From Bacteroidota bacterium (lineage in GTDB: Bacteria; Bacteroidota; Bacteroidia; Chitinophagales; Chitinophagaceae): a stretch of DNA of 11,849 nucleotides. Position 1 is the first letter of the stretch. Each line of letters opens with the position of its first letter. Of this stretch, positions 1 to 6,582 are shown piece after piece. The translations under genes and the position numbers were made by a program. Under the pieces are notes generated by a model. The model worked only from the letters and a program-made list of their open reading frames with translations, was not told the origin of the DNA and did not search any database. The stretch lies in assembly GCA_025361325.1 (NCBI GenBank), contig JANYAL010000373.1:1-11849 (forward strand), given 5' to 3'.

Positions 1-395
1 TTTTCTTTGGCTTACCATCCACTTATCTAAGCCTGAACTTCGGGGGCTTTGGATACCGTTATTGGGATGGCGTCTTCTACCGCCCCTATAACAACATGTT
101 CACCGTATGTGCACCTCCGATTGGCATTTACCTGAACACACTACCCTACGGATACCGAAGGATCTATGCAGGCGGCTACCCGTACTATTATTATAATGGT
201 ACCTTCTACGACCAGCGCGATAACGGATACTACGTGGTATCACCACCGGTAGGAGCCGTAGTGGAAAGTCTGCCCGACGGGTACCAGTCCGTTGACCTGG
301 ATGGCGAGACACTCTATTCTGTTGATGGCGCCCTCTACAGGCCTGTAGAACAGGAGAACGGGGAGATATGGTATGAGGTGGTGAAGGCGAATTGA
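1..395 (+). CDS. DUF6515-like tyrosine-rich repeat protein, 3' part only
   Basis: The reading frame is open from the first full codon (position 3) to the TGA at 393-395, so the true start lies upstream of the window; the internal ATG at 96 is not the start. The visible 130 residues are rich in Tyr and Gly and consist of repeated units of about 45 residues. Each unit has the pattern 'PPxGxxxxxLPxGYxxxxxxGxxYYYxxGxxYxxxxxxxYxVV', seen twice in full (from 'APPIGIYLNTLPYGYR' and 'SPPVGAVVESLPDGYQ') and once partly at the left edge ('GYRYWDGVFYRP'). This pattern is what I know from DUF6515 proteins of Bacteroidota and Proteobacteria, which usually carry an N-terminal signal peptide and are presumably envelope proteins of unknown role. 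The signal peptide would lie outside the window. The gene ends at a strong hairpin terminator shared with the convergent gene downstream. The family call is from memory of the pattern. Confidence 0.75.
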   Translation, partial: FFGLPSTYLSLNFGGFGYRYWDGVFYRPYNNMFTVCAPPIGIYLNTLPYGYRRIYAGGYPYYYYNGTFYDQRDNGYYVVSPPVGAVVESLPDGYQSVDLDGETLYSVDGALYRPVEQENGEIWYEVVKAN

Positions 396-423
396 GGAGT
401 AAACACTTGAACTGGGTATATAT

Positions 424-457
424 AAAAAACCGGTAAAGATTATTCTACCGGTTTTTT
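424..457. terminator. Bidirectional Rho-independent terminator
   Basis: A perfect 12-bp inverted repeat AAAAAACCGGTA / TACCGGTTTTTT (424-435 and 446-457) encloses a 10-base loop. It is followed by further T on the + strand and, read backwards, by a T run on the - strand. It sits between the stop of the DUF6515-like gene (+, 395) and the stop of the convergent gene (-, 500), so it can end both transcripts. Confidence 0.88.
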
Positions 458-499
458 TTATTGTAATCCTCTTAAAATCTAACTGTCCACTGCCCTTTC

Positions 500-1225
500 T
501 CACCCCCTCAACCGCCCTACAGCCACAATCCCTGCCGGCAGCCATTTTGGATCCGTTATGTACATATCGCTCCCGGCCAGTTTGAATTCCAGCGCCAGTG
601 CCACAACGGCTATATCGCCCGGCTCTGCCTGGAGTGGCAGGTAGAATTCATGGGCCGGTATGGTATCTTGATTTGGATCGAAACTGTATTCCTGCGCCTC
701 TATGGCATACCCGATAGGTCTTGGCCGGAAGGCAGAACTTACCCCCAGCGCCTTGATCCTTACCAGTGTGGAGTGTGCCGGCATCCTGAGGTGCCGTGCC
801 GGGTTAATGGTTGGGATGCTCACCTTGATAGCCGAACCGCCCATGTCCAGCACCGATACCGGCAGCCGCAGGTGATCGCGGAGGTCGGACTCGCCGGAGA
901 GCGTGCAGGTGCCGCTATCGTTTGAAATTTCCCAAACGGGGTCGGACCAGCGCGCCGTATAGGCCTGTTTTAACCAGCCGCGGAAGCGGTTGTAGGTATC
1001 GCGCCCGGTATGGAACATGAAATGTTCTCTCAGCAGTCCCAGCATCCGGGAACCATAAGTGCTTACAATTCCAAACTGTTCATTTCGGGGGTCAATTGTT
1101 TTGCCCCTTCTTCTTTTTTGTTGTTCTTTCTTTCGTTTCGACATCACGTAATTCTTCCCGTTCACGGAATAGAATACCAGGGAGCCGATGGCTCCGGTGA
1201 TGCCCTTTTTTGTTATGCGTGCCAT
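500..1225 (-). CDS. Hypothetical protein with N-terminal GSLVFYxxNGKxYV motif
   Basis: A 241-residue protein reading leftwards, with ATG at 1225 and TGA at 500-502. Residues 8-27 contain 'GITGAIGSLVFYSVNGKNYV', followed by a very basic stretch (residues 30-42, KRKK...KRRRGK). This start (Gly-rich turn, 'VFY..NGK.YV', then Arg/Lys) is familiar from unnamed Bacteroidota proteins of about 200-250 residues, partly resembling DUF6266. A middle part (about 45-90) looks helical, with 'NRFRGWLKQAY'. The C-terminal half looks beta-rich, without a catalytic motif I recognise. There is no signal peptide and no membrane segment. It is a single-gene unit that converges on its left neighbour and shares its terminator. 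A cluster of 11-bp direct repeats lies 125-165 bases upstream of its start. The function is unknown; such families are often present in many copies per genome, but that cannot be seen here. Confidence 0.7.
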   Translation of the reverse strand: MARITKKGITGAIGSLVFYSVNGKNYVMSKRKKEQQKRRRGKTIDPRNEQFGIVSTYGSRMLGLLREHFMFHTGRDTYNRFRGWLKQAYTARWSDPVWEISNDSGTCTLSGESDLRDHLRLPVSVLDMGGSAIKVSIPTINPARHLRMPAHSTLVRIKALGVSSAFRPRPIGYAIEAQEYSFDPNQDTIPAHEFYLPLQAEPGDIAVVALALEFKLAGSDMYITDPKWLPAGIVAVGRLRG

Positions 1226-1330
1226 GTATATAAATCATTTAAAAAATTATTAATGTTGTTGATAAAACGGACCGGTACGAAACACTCTTTTATTCATACC
1301 AGATCCATACCACAATTTACCCATATTCCA

Positions 1331-1390
1331 CCACATTTTATGTGGCCCCATGTGGGAACGATGTGGGACCGATGTGGGAAGGGTGGGAGG
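1331..1390. repeat. Hairpin plus cluster of 11-bp direct repeats (xATGTGGGAxx)
   Basis: A perfect hairpin CCACAT-TTT-ATGTGG occupies 1331-1345. It is followed by three tandem 11-base units, CATGTGGGAAC (1349-1359), GATGTGGGACC (1360-1370) and GATGTGGGAAG (1371-1381), and a decayed fourth unit (GGTGGGAGG, 1382-1390). The hairpin's right arm carries the same ATGTGG core, so the core occurs four times with about one helical turn between the tandem copies. The cluster lies upstream of the - strand gene that starts at 1225, where an array of protein-binding sites would be expected. That role is an inference. Confidence 0.6.
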
Positions 1391-1745
1391 AAAGTCTTGC
1401 TGGGTAAGGGTTTTAGTTATATAGAAAAGAGGGGATATTTTCTAAGACAAAGGTTTACAAACAGTTATAAACAAAATTATTTTTCTTTTAAATTGGTGAA
1501 ATGATAATGAGAAAACGCATAAAAATTTAAATTTATACGCAGATTTTCCACTTTTCCAGGTGTTCCAATTATTTACTAAAAGACTGCTCATCAGACTGAG
1601 TGATTACCCGGTTTGGGTTCCAGCCAAGGAGGTATCCATATTCACACATCTAACTTATTATAAATAATTAGTCTGGTTAATATTGAAATATAGCCAGTTC
1701 CCATGGCTCATAGTCCGGGGGGTGTTCTTAAATAAGCAGTTTCCT

Positions 1746-1753
1746 TAATTTTG
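1746..1753 (+). promoter_or_regulatory. Bacteroidota-type -7 box TAATTTTG
   Basis: TAATTTTG matches the TAnnTTTG consensus of the Bacteroidota primary sigma factor exactly. Transcription would begin near 1760, giving a leader of about 75 bases before the GyrI-like gene. No good -33 TTG is seen at the expected distance, so this rests on the -7 box alone. Confidence 0.4.
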
Positions 1754-1832
1754 GAGCGGGGAGGCAATACTGTTACAGCATAGTTCATCCAAAGCATACG
1801 GTGCAAACCTGCTCAACTTTTATATCATCAGT

Positions 1833-2297
1833 ATGAGTTTGGACCTAGAAATAATTAATGATATTTTCAGTATCGGAATATATGGATACGGCGCTACAGC
1901 TGTTAACAATGACTATTCAGGCACTGCATTCCGGTTATCCGGAAGGATGTGGGATGCCGTAAAAGCAAATGTGTTGGAGAATAAGGGAAAGAATATCTGG
2001 GTGTACGATAAAGACAAATCAGTATTTGCGGGTGTGGAACTAACTGGTAGTCCTGCACCTGAAATTGGCCTGGAGCATAAGATCATAACGTTACATACAT
2101 ATGCCTATTTTAAACATATTGGCTCATACAACCTGCTCAAACAGGCTGGGCTGCTTATGCGGAATGAATTAAGCACTAAAGGTTATGAAACCCGGCTGCC
2201 TTATATTGAAATATACGGGCACTGGACCACCGATGAGACAAACCTTGAGACCGAACTTTTGATAGCACTATCTCCCAAACCGGCAGGTCCGCTATAA
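1833..2297 (+). CDS. GyrI-like effector-binding domain protein
   Basis: A 154-residue stand-alone domain. It resembles the GyrI-like (AraC/BmrR effector-binding) fold: two pseudo-repeated beta-alpha-beta-beta halves that bind small, often cationic or aromatic molecules. The second half carries the clearest signature: 'YFKHIGSYNLL' (residues 92-102), a helix 'LMRNELSTKGYET', then 'PYIEIYGHW' (123-131) and a C-terminal 'ETELLIAL' strand (139-146). Glu126 in 'IEIY' is at the position of the conserved ligand-contacting Glu of this family. There is no helix-turn-helix or signal peptide, so it is not itself an obvious regulator; single-domain members may bind or hydrolyse small molecules in the cytoplasm. 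The first ATG, at 1833, fits the domain start. The frame stays open upstream to a TAA at 1746-1748, but no ATG occurs there. The next gene begins 38 bases after its stop and may be cotranscribed. Confidence 0.72.
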   Translation: MSLDLEIINDIFSIGIYGYGATAVNNDYSGTAFRLSGRMWDAVKANVLENKGKNIWVYDKDKSVFAGVELTGSPAPEIGLEHKIITLHTYAYFKHIGSYNLLKQAGLLMRNELSTKGYETRLPYIEIYGHWTTDETNLETELLIALSPKPAGPL

Positions 2298-2335
2298 TTC
2301 ATTTTCAGGGAGAACATTGGGTGCAGGAGAAATGT

Positions 2336-3109
2336 ATGATACACCAGGTCCTGTTAAAAAGGCCTTGCTGCGTAGAAAAAATGCGTCCAACCATGATAGT
2401 GATCACCTGGAACTGTAATATGGCTTTCCGGAAAAAGCTTGGTCTCATCCTCAAGCACCGGCCCGACATCCTGGTGATACCTGAATGCGAACACCCGGAC
2501 AGATTGAAGTTTCCTGCCGGTACACGAAAACCTGCAAATATGCTCTGGTATGGCAACAATCCCAACAAGGGACTGGGCATCTTTTCCTATGGCAACTATA
2601 CACTTCGCCAGCTCGATTGTTATGATCCCACTATTCGTACCATCGTTCCCATTGCCGTAACGGGCGGCGATATCGACTTCACTTTAATCGCTGCCTGGGC
2701 CTATAACCCAACTGACCCGGACGGGCAGTATGTGGAACAGGTATGGAAGGCCCTGCATCATTACCATGATCTGCTGAACGGTCCTACTATGCTAATGGGT
2801 GACCTTAACAGCAATACCATCTGGGACAGGAAGTACCGGGTGAGCAATCATTCCAGCGTGGTGAAGCTGCTGGAAGAGAAAGGCATACACAGCACGTATC
2901 ATCTTTACCATAAACAGCAACAGGGAAGCGAGAAGCATCCTACTTTCTACCTGTACCGGCATAAGGATAAGCCATATCACCTCGACTACTGCTTTGTTTC
3001 CTCCAATATGGCCGGGATGCTCAGGAAGGTAACGATAGGCAGGCACCATGCCTGGCAGCCCTACAGCGACCATGTGCCGGTAATGGTGCGTTTCGATGCT
3101 GCGGATTAA
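2336..3109 (+). CDS. Endonuclease/exonuclease/phosphatase family protein
   Basis: A metal-dependent hydrolase of the EEP fold (DNase I, exonuclease III and phosphodiesterase relatives), 257 residues from the ATG at 2336. All the fold's hallmark motifs are present in order: 'ITWNCN' (Asn26), 'ILVIPECE' (metal-binding Glu50), 'LMGDLNSN' (Asp156 and Asn158), 'HLDYCF' (Asp217) and 'YSDHVPV' (Asp245 and catalytic His246). No signal peptide is seen, so it is probably cytoplasmic. Its substrate (DNA, lipid or nucleotide phosphodiester) cannot be told from sequence. The start is uncertain. ATG 2336 has AGGAG six bases before it (2325-2329). However, the conserved fold begins only at 'MIVITWNC', so ATG 2381 or 2393 is equally likely. 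A GTG at 2321 also lies in frame. Confidence 0.85.
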   Translation: MIHQVLLKRPCCVEKMRPTMIVITWNCNMAFRKKLGLILKHRPDILVIPECEHPDRLKFPAGTRKPANMLWYGNNPNKGLGIFSYGNYTLRQLDCYDPTIRTIVPIAVTGGDIDFTLIAAWAYNPTDPDGQYVEQVWKALHHYHDLLNGPTMLMGDLNSNTIWDRKYRVSNHSSVVKLLEEKGIHSTYHLYHKQQQGSEKHPTFYLYRHKDKPYHLDYCFVSSNMAGMLRKVTIGRHHAWQPYSDHVPVMVRFDAAD

Positions 3110-3182
3110 ATTTATTTTATTGTGAGAAAAAATAAGGAAGCAGGAATAAGAAATAAAAAGTGGGTTAAACTGGCTATGTGTT

Positions 3183-3267
3183 TAGGGTAATGGGCGTGCT
3201 TTATGAATGCTGACTTCACGCTAACGCTGGTTATGTTGCCACTTAAGCGTGCATAGGGTAACTGCCC
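3183..3267. repeat. Pair of shared short motifs in swapped order
   Basis: TAGGGTAA occurs twice (3183-3190 and 3254-3261). Close beside each copy is GCGTGC (3194-3199 after the first copy, 3247-3252 before the second). Between them, GCGTG (3194-3198) can pair with CACGC (3217-3221). The intergenic region from 3110 to 3367 otherwise shows nothing clear. It may be a structured or relic element; the evidence is weak. Confidence 0.25.
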
Positions 3268-3367
3268 TCATTTTCTTATTGCTAATTCTTTTTCCTTGTT
3301 TTATCTTGTTTGGTAATGAGCTATATTTAAGGTAACATTTCTATTCAGACAATCATAATCAAACATC

Positions 3368-3883
3368 ATGATAGAATCAAGAAAAATCACAAAACAACTG
3401 TTAGTACTGGCTTTCGGGGTCTTTATGGTATCATGCATCCAGGGTTGCAAGGGTTCGGACAAAGAAGAAAAAAAGGAATCCGAAGAAAAGAAAGAAACAC
3501 CTGACTATTTCAACCTGCGTCCCAGGGTGGAGAAGGAATATGGCTATTCGCATGCAGTGAAAATCGGCGATCATATCAAGATATCCGGTGCCGTGAGCAT
3601 GGATTCGGCGGGTAACCTCATTGCACCGGGCAGTATGGACCAGCAGATGAAGAACTGCTACGCCGATCTGGAGAAGATCCTGAAACACTATAACTGCACC
3701 TTTGATGACGTGATCGCCGAGAACGTGTATACCACCAATATGGCCGATTTCATCAAAGCATCTTCCTATCGCAACTCAATCTATAAGAAGCAATTTCCCA
3801 CGGGCACCTGGCTGGAAGTGAAGGGTCTGGCACTAACCGGGCAATTGATTGAGATTGATATGGAGGCGCATAAGCAGGATTGA
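3368..3883 (+). CDS. RidA-fold (YjgF/YER057c/UK114) lipoprotein
   Basis: A 171-residue protein in two parts. Residues 1-27 form a lipoprotein signal peptide: basic start, hydrophobic 11-21, and a lipobox with Cys at 23 (MVSC) or 27 (IQGC). A highly charged Lys/Glu linker follows (28-44), with an acidic 'SDKEE' just after the cysteine that resembles surface-export signals of Bacteroidota lipoproteins. Residues 46-168 form a RidA-like domain: 'VKIGDHIKISG', 'MKNCYADLEKILKHYNCTFDDVI', 'ENVYTTNMADF', 'FPTGTWLEVKGLA' and 'IEIDMEA'. Cytoplasmic RidA deaminates reactive enamines and imines using an Arg (Arg105 in E. coli, in 'FPARSCVEV'). Here the aligned stretch is 'FPTGTWLEV', with Gly in place of Arg. 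The protein therefore belongs with Rid relatives lacking that residue and is unlikely to be a classical imine deaminase. It stands alone, about 260 bases after the previous gene. The true substrate is unknown. Confidence 0.85.
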   Translation: MIESRKITKQLLVLAFGVFMVSCIQGCKGSDKEEKKESEEKKETPDYFNLRPRVEKEYGYSHAVKIGDHIKISGAVSMDSAGNLIAPGSMDQQMKNCYADLEKILKHYNCTFDDVIAENVYTTNMADFIKASSYRNSIYKKQFPTGTWLEVKGLALTGQLIEIDMEAHKQD

Positions 3884-3947
3884 GAAAAGCAGACATTATA
3901 GTTGACCCGGTTCTTATTACCAAAAACCCGGGTATAAGCGTAATGGC

Positions 3948-4232
3948 ATGTACTGTTTTTCTGCTAACAGAAGGGCGGTCCTCCTCAATGGTTCTCTATT
4001 TTTAATTTCATTTTCCTATCCTATATCATTTTTGGATACCAGGGACAAATGGAAACTGCGCCTTGTTGAAATTCGGCCTCTTTACCATTGGGTTCTGTAT
4101 GGCAGTTACGGTATCAGGAATTTCAGGAGGCAATGGGAATTTTATAAGAAAAATGATCAACAGATCAGGAATGATTTACATGGTCAGAAGGGGCGTCTGA
4201 CCAGTTTACAGAATAACGCTCAGAATAATTAA
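3948..4232 (+). CDS. Possible small hypothetical protein (doubtful)
   Basis: An open frame of 94 codons fills most of the 357-base gap between the RidA-fold and CxxCH lipoproteins and stops eight bases before the latter. The N-terminal third is hydrophobic ('VLLNGSLFLISFSYPISF'). The rest is charged and ends in a Gln/Asn-rich, possibly helical tail. I recognise no family, there is no ribosome-binding site, and codon use in the first 30 codons is unlike its neighbours. A second frame over 4015-4200 also reads plausibly as a membrane-like peptide, but has no start. The stretch could be a real small gene, a decayed gene or non-coding DNA. A GC hairpin (ACCCGG 3905-3910 with CCGGGT 3928-3933) lies just before it. 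Confidence 0.22.
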   Translation: MYCFSANRRAVLLNGSLFLISFSYPISFLDTRDKWKLRLVEIRPLYHWVLYGSYGIRNFRRQWEFYKKNDQQIRNDLHGQKGRLTSLQNNAQNN

Positions 4233-4240
4233 TTTTTTTC

Positions 4241-4732
4241 ATGCATAAGATCATTCCTTTTATCCTTGTCAGTTTTCTTCTAGGCTGCAATACATCCACC
4301 AAAAATGAACAGCAACTCCAGGATAGGATAGACAAACTAGATAAGAAGCTTGCCGATGCCTATAAACCCGGTTTCGGCGAATTTATGAGCAGTATACAAA
4401 CCCATCATACCAAACTATGGTTTGCCGGGCAGGCACAGAACTGGAAGCTCTGCAACTTTGAAGTTCATGAAATGATGGAGGCCTTCGGCAATATCCTTAA
4501 ATACGAGCAGGAACGGGAGGAATCGCAACGTATCAGTATGATCAATCCTGCTTTGGATAGTATCAATGCTGCCATCCTTCAAAAGGACCCTGTGCGTTTC
4601 CGGAACAACTATGTATTACTGACCAATACCTGCAATTCCTGCCACCAGGCCGTACAGTTCGAGTTTAACGTGGTGAAGATCCCGGATATGCAGCCTTTCA
4701 GCAACCAGGAATTTCAGGTTCGGACGAAATAA
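4241..4732 (+). CDS. Cytochrome c'-like CxxCH lipoprotein
   Basis: A 163-residue predicted lipoprotein: hydrophobic residues 4-15 and lipobox LLGC, with lipidated Cys16. A short coiled coil follows (about 20-40, 'QLQDRIDKLDKKLADA'), then a mainly helical domain with 'PGFGEFMSSIQTHHTKLWFAG' broken around residues 43-63. Near the C-terminus lies a single haem c attachment motif, CNSCH (131-135). One CxxCH close to the end of a helical protein of this size is the arrangement of class II cytochromes (cytochrome c' and c556), so a covalently bound haem on a membrane-anchored four-helix bundle is plausible. His55 or His56 could be a further ligand, which is speculation. Haem c maturation would need export across the inner membrane, which the signal peptide provides. 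No partner oxidoreductase lies nearby. The redox role is unknown. Confidence 0.75.
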   Translation: MHKIIPFILVSFLLGCNTSTKNEQQLQDRIDKLDKKLADAYKPGFGEFMSSIQTHHTKLWFAGQAQNWKLCNFEVHEMMEAFGNILKYEQEREESQRISMINPALDSINAAILQKDPVRFRNNYVLLTNTCNSCHQAVQFEFNVVKIPDMQPFSNQEFQVRTK

Positions 4733-4788
4733 CGCTTATAAGTAATGAAAAGTAAAGGCAACATTAATCAATATATAAAACTATCATC

Positions 4789-5274
4789 ATGATAAAGATG
4801 ATCAACCAACGCATGACCGCCACGCTGGAAGGGGATTTTGTAGTATTCCTGATCGGGATGCGGATTAACCGGTTCTTTAAATTTGGTAAATGGATACCTG
4901 TTGCCCGGGCCATGCCTAATATGCTCAAAGAACTTTCGGCAAAGCCGGAAAGTGGTTTCCTTGGTTTTCAGTTATATGGTGGTATTCCTCCCGTCATCGT
5001 ACAATACTGGCGTTCTTTCGAACATCTGGAAGCCTACGCAAAAGACCGGGATTCCTTGCATTATCCGGCATGGAAATCCTTTAACACCAGGATCAGGAGT
5101 AACGGGGCTGTGGGTATCTGGCATGAGACGTACAAGGTGAAGGCAGGGGATTATGAATGTATCTACAATAATATGCCCCGCTACGGATTGGGTAAAGTGG
5201 GAGATCTGATACCAGCTACGGGAAAACGGGAATATGCTGCGGACAGGATAAAAAATAGAGATCACCAGGAGTAG
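4789..5274 (+). CDS. DUF4188 domain-containing protein
   Basis: A 161-residue protein matching the DUF4188 pattern as I know it: '[20 protein letters not shown]' (residues 20-39), '[18 protein letters not shown]' (67-84), 'HYPAW' (91-95), 'GIWHETY' (109-115) and '[16 protein letters not shown]' (122-137). These proteins belong to the dimeric alpha-beta barrel group, which includes small haem-binding dehydratases and monooxygenases, and are often annotated as monooxygenase-like. The two conserved His (91 and 112) are candidate functional residues. There is no signal peptide. ATG 4789 is followed by a second in-frame ATG at 4798, and either could be used. It follows the CxxCH lipoprotein by 56 bases, so the two could be cotranscribed, but no shared function is evident. 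Confidence 0.82.
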   Translation: MIKMINQRMTATLEGDFVVFLIGMRINRFFKFGKWIPVARAMPNMLKELSAKPESGFLGFQLYGGIPPVIVQYWRSFEHLEAYAKDRDSLHYPAWKSFNTRIRSNGAVGIWHETYKVKAGDYECIYNNMPRYGLGKVGDLIPATGKREYAADRIKNRDHQE

Positions 5275-5332
5275 TACGCTCAGCTGGTGCACTGTATTCA
5301 TTGCCTGTAATGCCCTACTTTTACCATTTAAA

Positions 5333-6508
5333 ATGATCATGCAGATTATAACCGTCACTGATGCCAATACAGCCAAACAGTTCATCCGGGTTGCCGTAGA
5401 ATTGTATGCCCATGACCCCAAATGGATAAGGCCGCTGGACAAAGACATCAACGAAGTCTTTGATAAAACGAAGAACAAGGCTTTCCGTTCGGGTGATATC
5501 ATCCGCTGGATATTGATCGACGATTCGGATAAACTGATCGGGCGGATAGCTGCTTTCACCAATAAGAAATACAAGAACAAGGGCGACGATGTACCGGTGG
5601 GCGGCATTGGCTTCTTTGAATGCGTCAACGACCAGCAGGCAGCCGACCTTTTGCTGGACAATGCCCGGCACTGGCTGATCAGCAAAGGTATGGAGGCCAT
5701 GGACGGTCCTATCAATTTCGGGGAACGCGATAGATGGTGGGGTCTGGTGACGAAGGGATTTGAAGAGCCCCTGTACTGCATGAACTATAATCCGCCTTAT
5801 TATGTTACGCTTTTCGAGGATTATGGGTTCAGGCTCTTTTTTAACCAGGTATGCCTGGGCATGCATCCCAAGTCTACTTTGAAACAGAAACTGTTCGACC
5901 GTCATGCCGCGGTAGCGAATGACCCTGGATTCAGTGCCAGGCATATCAGGAAAGACCAGCTTGCCAAATATGCCGAAGATTTCACTATTGTATACAATAA
6001 GGCCTGGGCGGGACATGGGGGCTTGAAACAACTGTCGAAGGAACAGGTCATGATCATGTTCAAGAAGATGAAGCCTGTGATGGATGAACGGATCCTGTGG
6101 TTCGCTTACTATAAGGAGGATCCTATTGCCATCTTTATCAATATCCCTGATCTGAACCAGTGGTTCAAACACTTGCATGGTAAATTCGGACTGCTTCAAA
6201 AACTGAAATTCCTTTGGGTTAAGAAGTTTAAACCCAATAAGAAATTCTGCGGACTGGTATTCGGTATCGTACCGGAATTCCAGAGCAGGGGTGTGGACGC
6301 CTTCATTGTAGTGGAGACCGCCAAACTGGTACAAACCCCGTCTGTTTCCTATACTGAATACGAGATGCAGTGGATCGGAGATTTCAATCCCCGCATGCTC
6401 AATATCGCCGAGGGCCTGGGAGAAGTCTTCCGTACCCGAAACCTGGTCACCTACCGCTACCTGTTCGACCGTACTAAGGAATTCAAGCGTCACCCTATAC
6501 TTGAATAA
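5333..6508 (+). CDS. Large GNAT-like N-acetyltransferase of unknown substrate
   Basis: A 391-residue protein, about twice the size of a single GNAT domain. The N-terminal half has a GNAT-like core: 'DKLIGRIAAFTN' (strand 4 region, 66-77), 'VGGIGFFECVND' (89-100), the helix 'AADLLLDNARHWLISKGM', and then the very characteristic block 'DGPINFGERDRWWGLVTKGF' (124-143), 'NYNPPYYVTLFEDYGF'. I know this block from uncharacterised bacterial acetyltransferase-like proteins. The C-terminal half has a second possible acetyl-CoA-binding turn, 'GIVPEFQSRGVDAFIVVE' (about 312-330), so the protein may be a tandem GNAT in which one half is degenerate. No signal peptide. The start is ATG 5333 or ATG 5339. 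A TACTTTTA sequence at 5316-5323 resembles a -7 box but sits only 10 bases from the ATG. The acceptor substrate is unknown. An uninterrupted frame on the opposite strand covers the whole gene and is an artefact of codon bias. Confidence 0.78.
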   Translation: MIMQIITVTDANTAKQFIRVAVELYAHDPKWIRPLDKDINEVFDKTKNKAFRSGDIIRWILIDDSDKLIGRIAAFTNKKYKNKGDDVPVGGIGFFECVNDQQAADLLLDNARHWLISKGMEAMDGPINFGERDRWWGLVTKGFEEPLYCMNYNPPYYVTLFEDYGFRLFFNQVCLGMHPKSTLKQKLFDRHAAVANDPGFSARHIRKDQLAKYAEDFTIVYNKAWAGHGGLKQLSKEQVMIMFKKMKPVMDERILWFAYYKEDPIAIFINIPDLNQWFKHLHGKFGLLQKLKFLWVKKFKPNKKFCGLVFGIVPEFQSRGVDAFIVVETAKLVQTPSVSYTEYEMQWIGDFNPRMLNIAEGLGEVFRTRNLVTYRYLFDRTKEFKRHPILE

Positions 6509-6538
6509 ATTGTGATCTTCACTTTGGGATATTACAAG

Positions 6539-6546
6539 TAAATTTG
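6539..6546 (+). promoter_or_regulatory. -7 box TAAATTTG upstream of dnaX
   Basis: TAAATTTG is an exact match to TAnnTTTG. Transcription would begin near 6552, giving a leader of about 65 bases that contains the heptamer array at 6583-6617. A TTTG at 6523 is only 12 bases upstream, closer than the usual spacing of about 19, so the -33 element is unconvincing. Confidence 0.45.
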
Positions 6547-6582
6547 TTTAAGGATCGGCTTCAAGCCATCAGTCCTTTGTTC

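Larger units (their letters stand above)
1226..1832. other. Long intergenic region, no gene recognised
   Basis: This 600-base, AT-rich stretch divides the - strand hypothetical gene from the + strand GyrI-like gene. It holds a short hairpin (1331-1345), a cluster of 11-bp direct repeats (1349-1390), an AT-rich imperfect dyad around ATTTAAAT (about 1516-1540) and a -7 box at 1746. One frame (1500-1664) reads as a protein-like peptide, 'LLIRLSDYPVWVPAKEVS', before a TAA. It has no ATG, so I do not call it a gene; it could be a relic. No tRNA cloverleaf could be folded from the GGTTC-like piece near 1610-1625. Confidence 0.5.

Noticed and set aside
1010..1504. A 164-codon + strand frame over the start of the - strand hypothetical gene and the region beyond
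   Set aside because: Its first part is antisense to a gene with a recognisable N-terminus. The rest runs through the 11-bp repeats and AT-rich DNA, with no family resemblance.
1577..1640. Possible tRNA remnant (GGTTC-like stretch followed by CCA)
   Set aside because: No T-stem pairing, acceptor stem or anticodon arm could be formed.
4972..5781. A 269-codon - strand frame across the DUF4188 and GNAT-like genes
   Set aside because: It is antisense to two genes with family signatures and spans their intergenic gap; it has no protein-like motif of its own.
5321..6493. A 390-codon open frame on the - strand covering the whole GNAT-like gene
   Set aside because: Its codons are in exact register with the + strand gene, so it only reflects the absence of TTA, CTA and TCA codons there. 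The + strand protein carries recognisable motifs; the - strand product resembles nothing.
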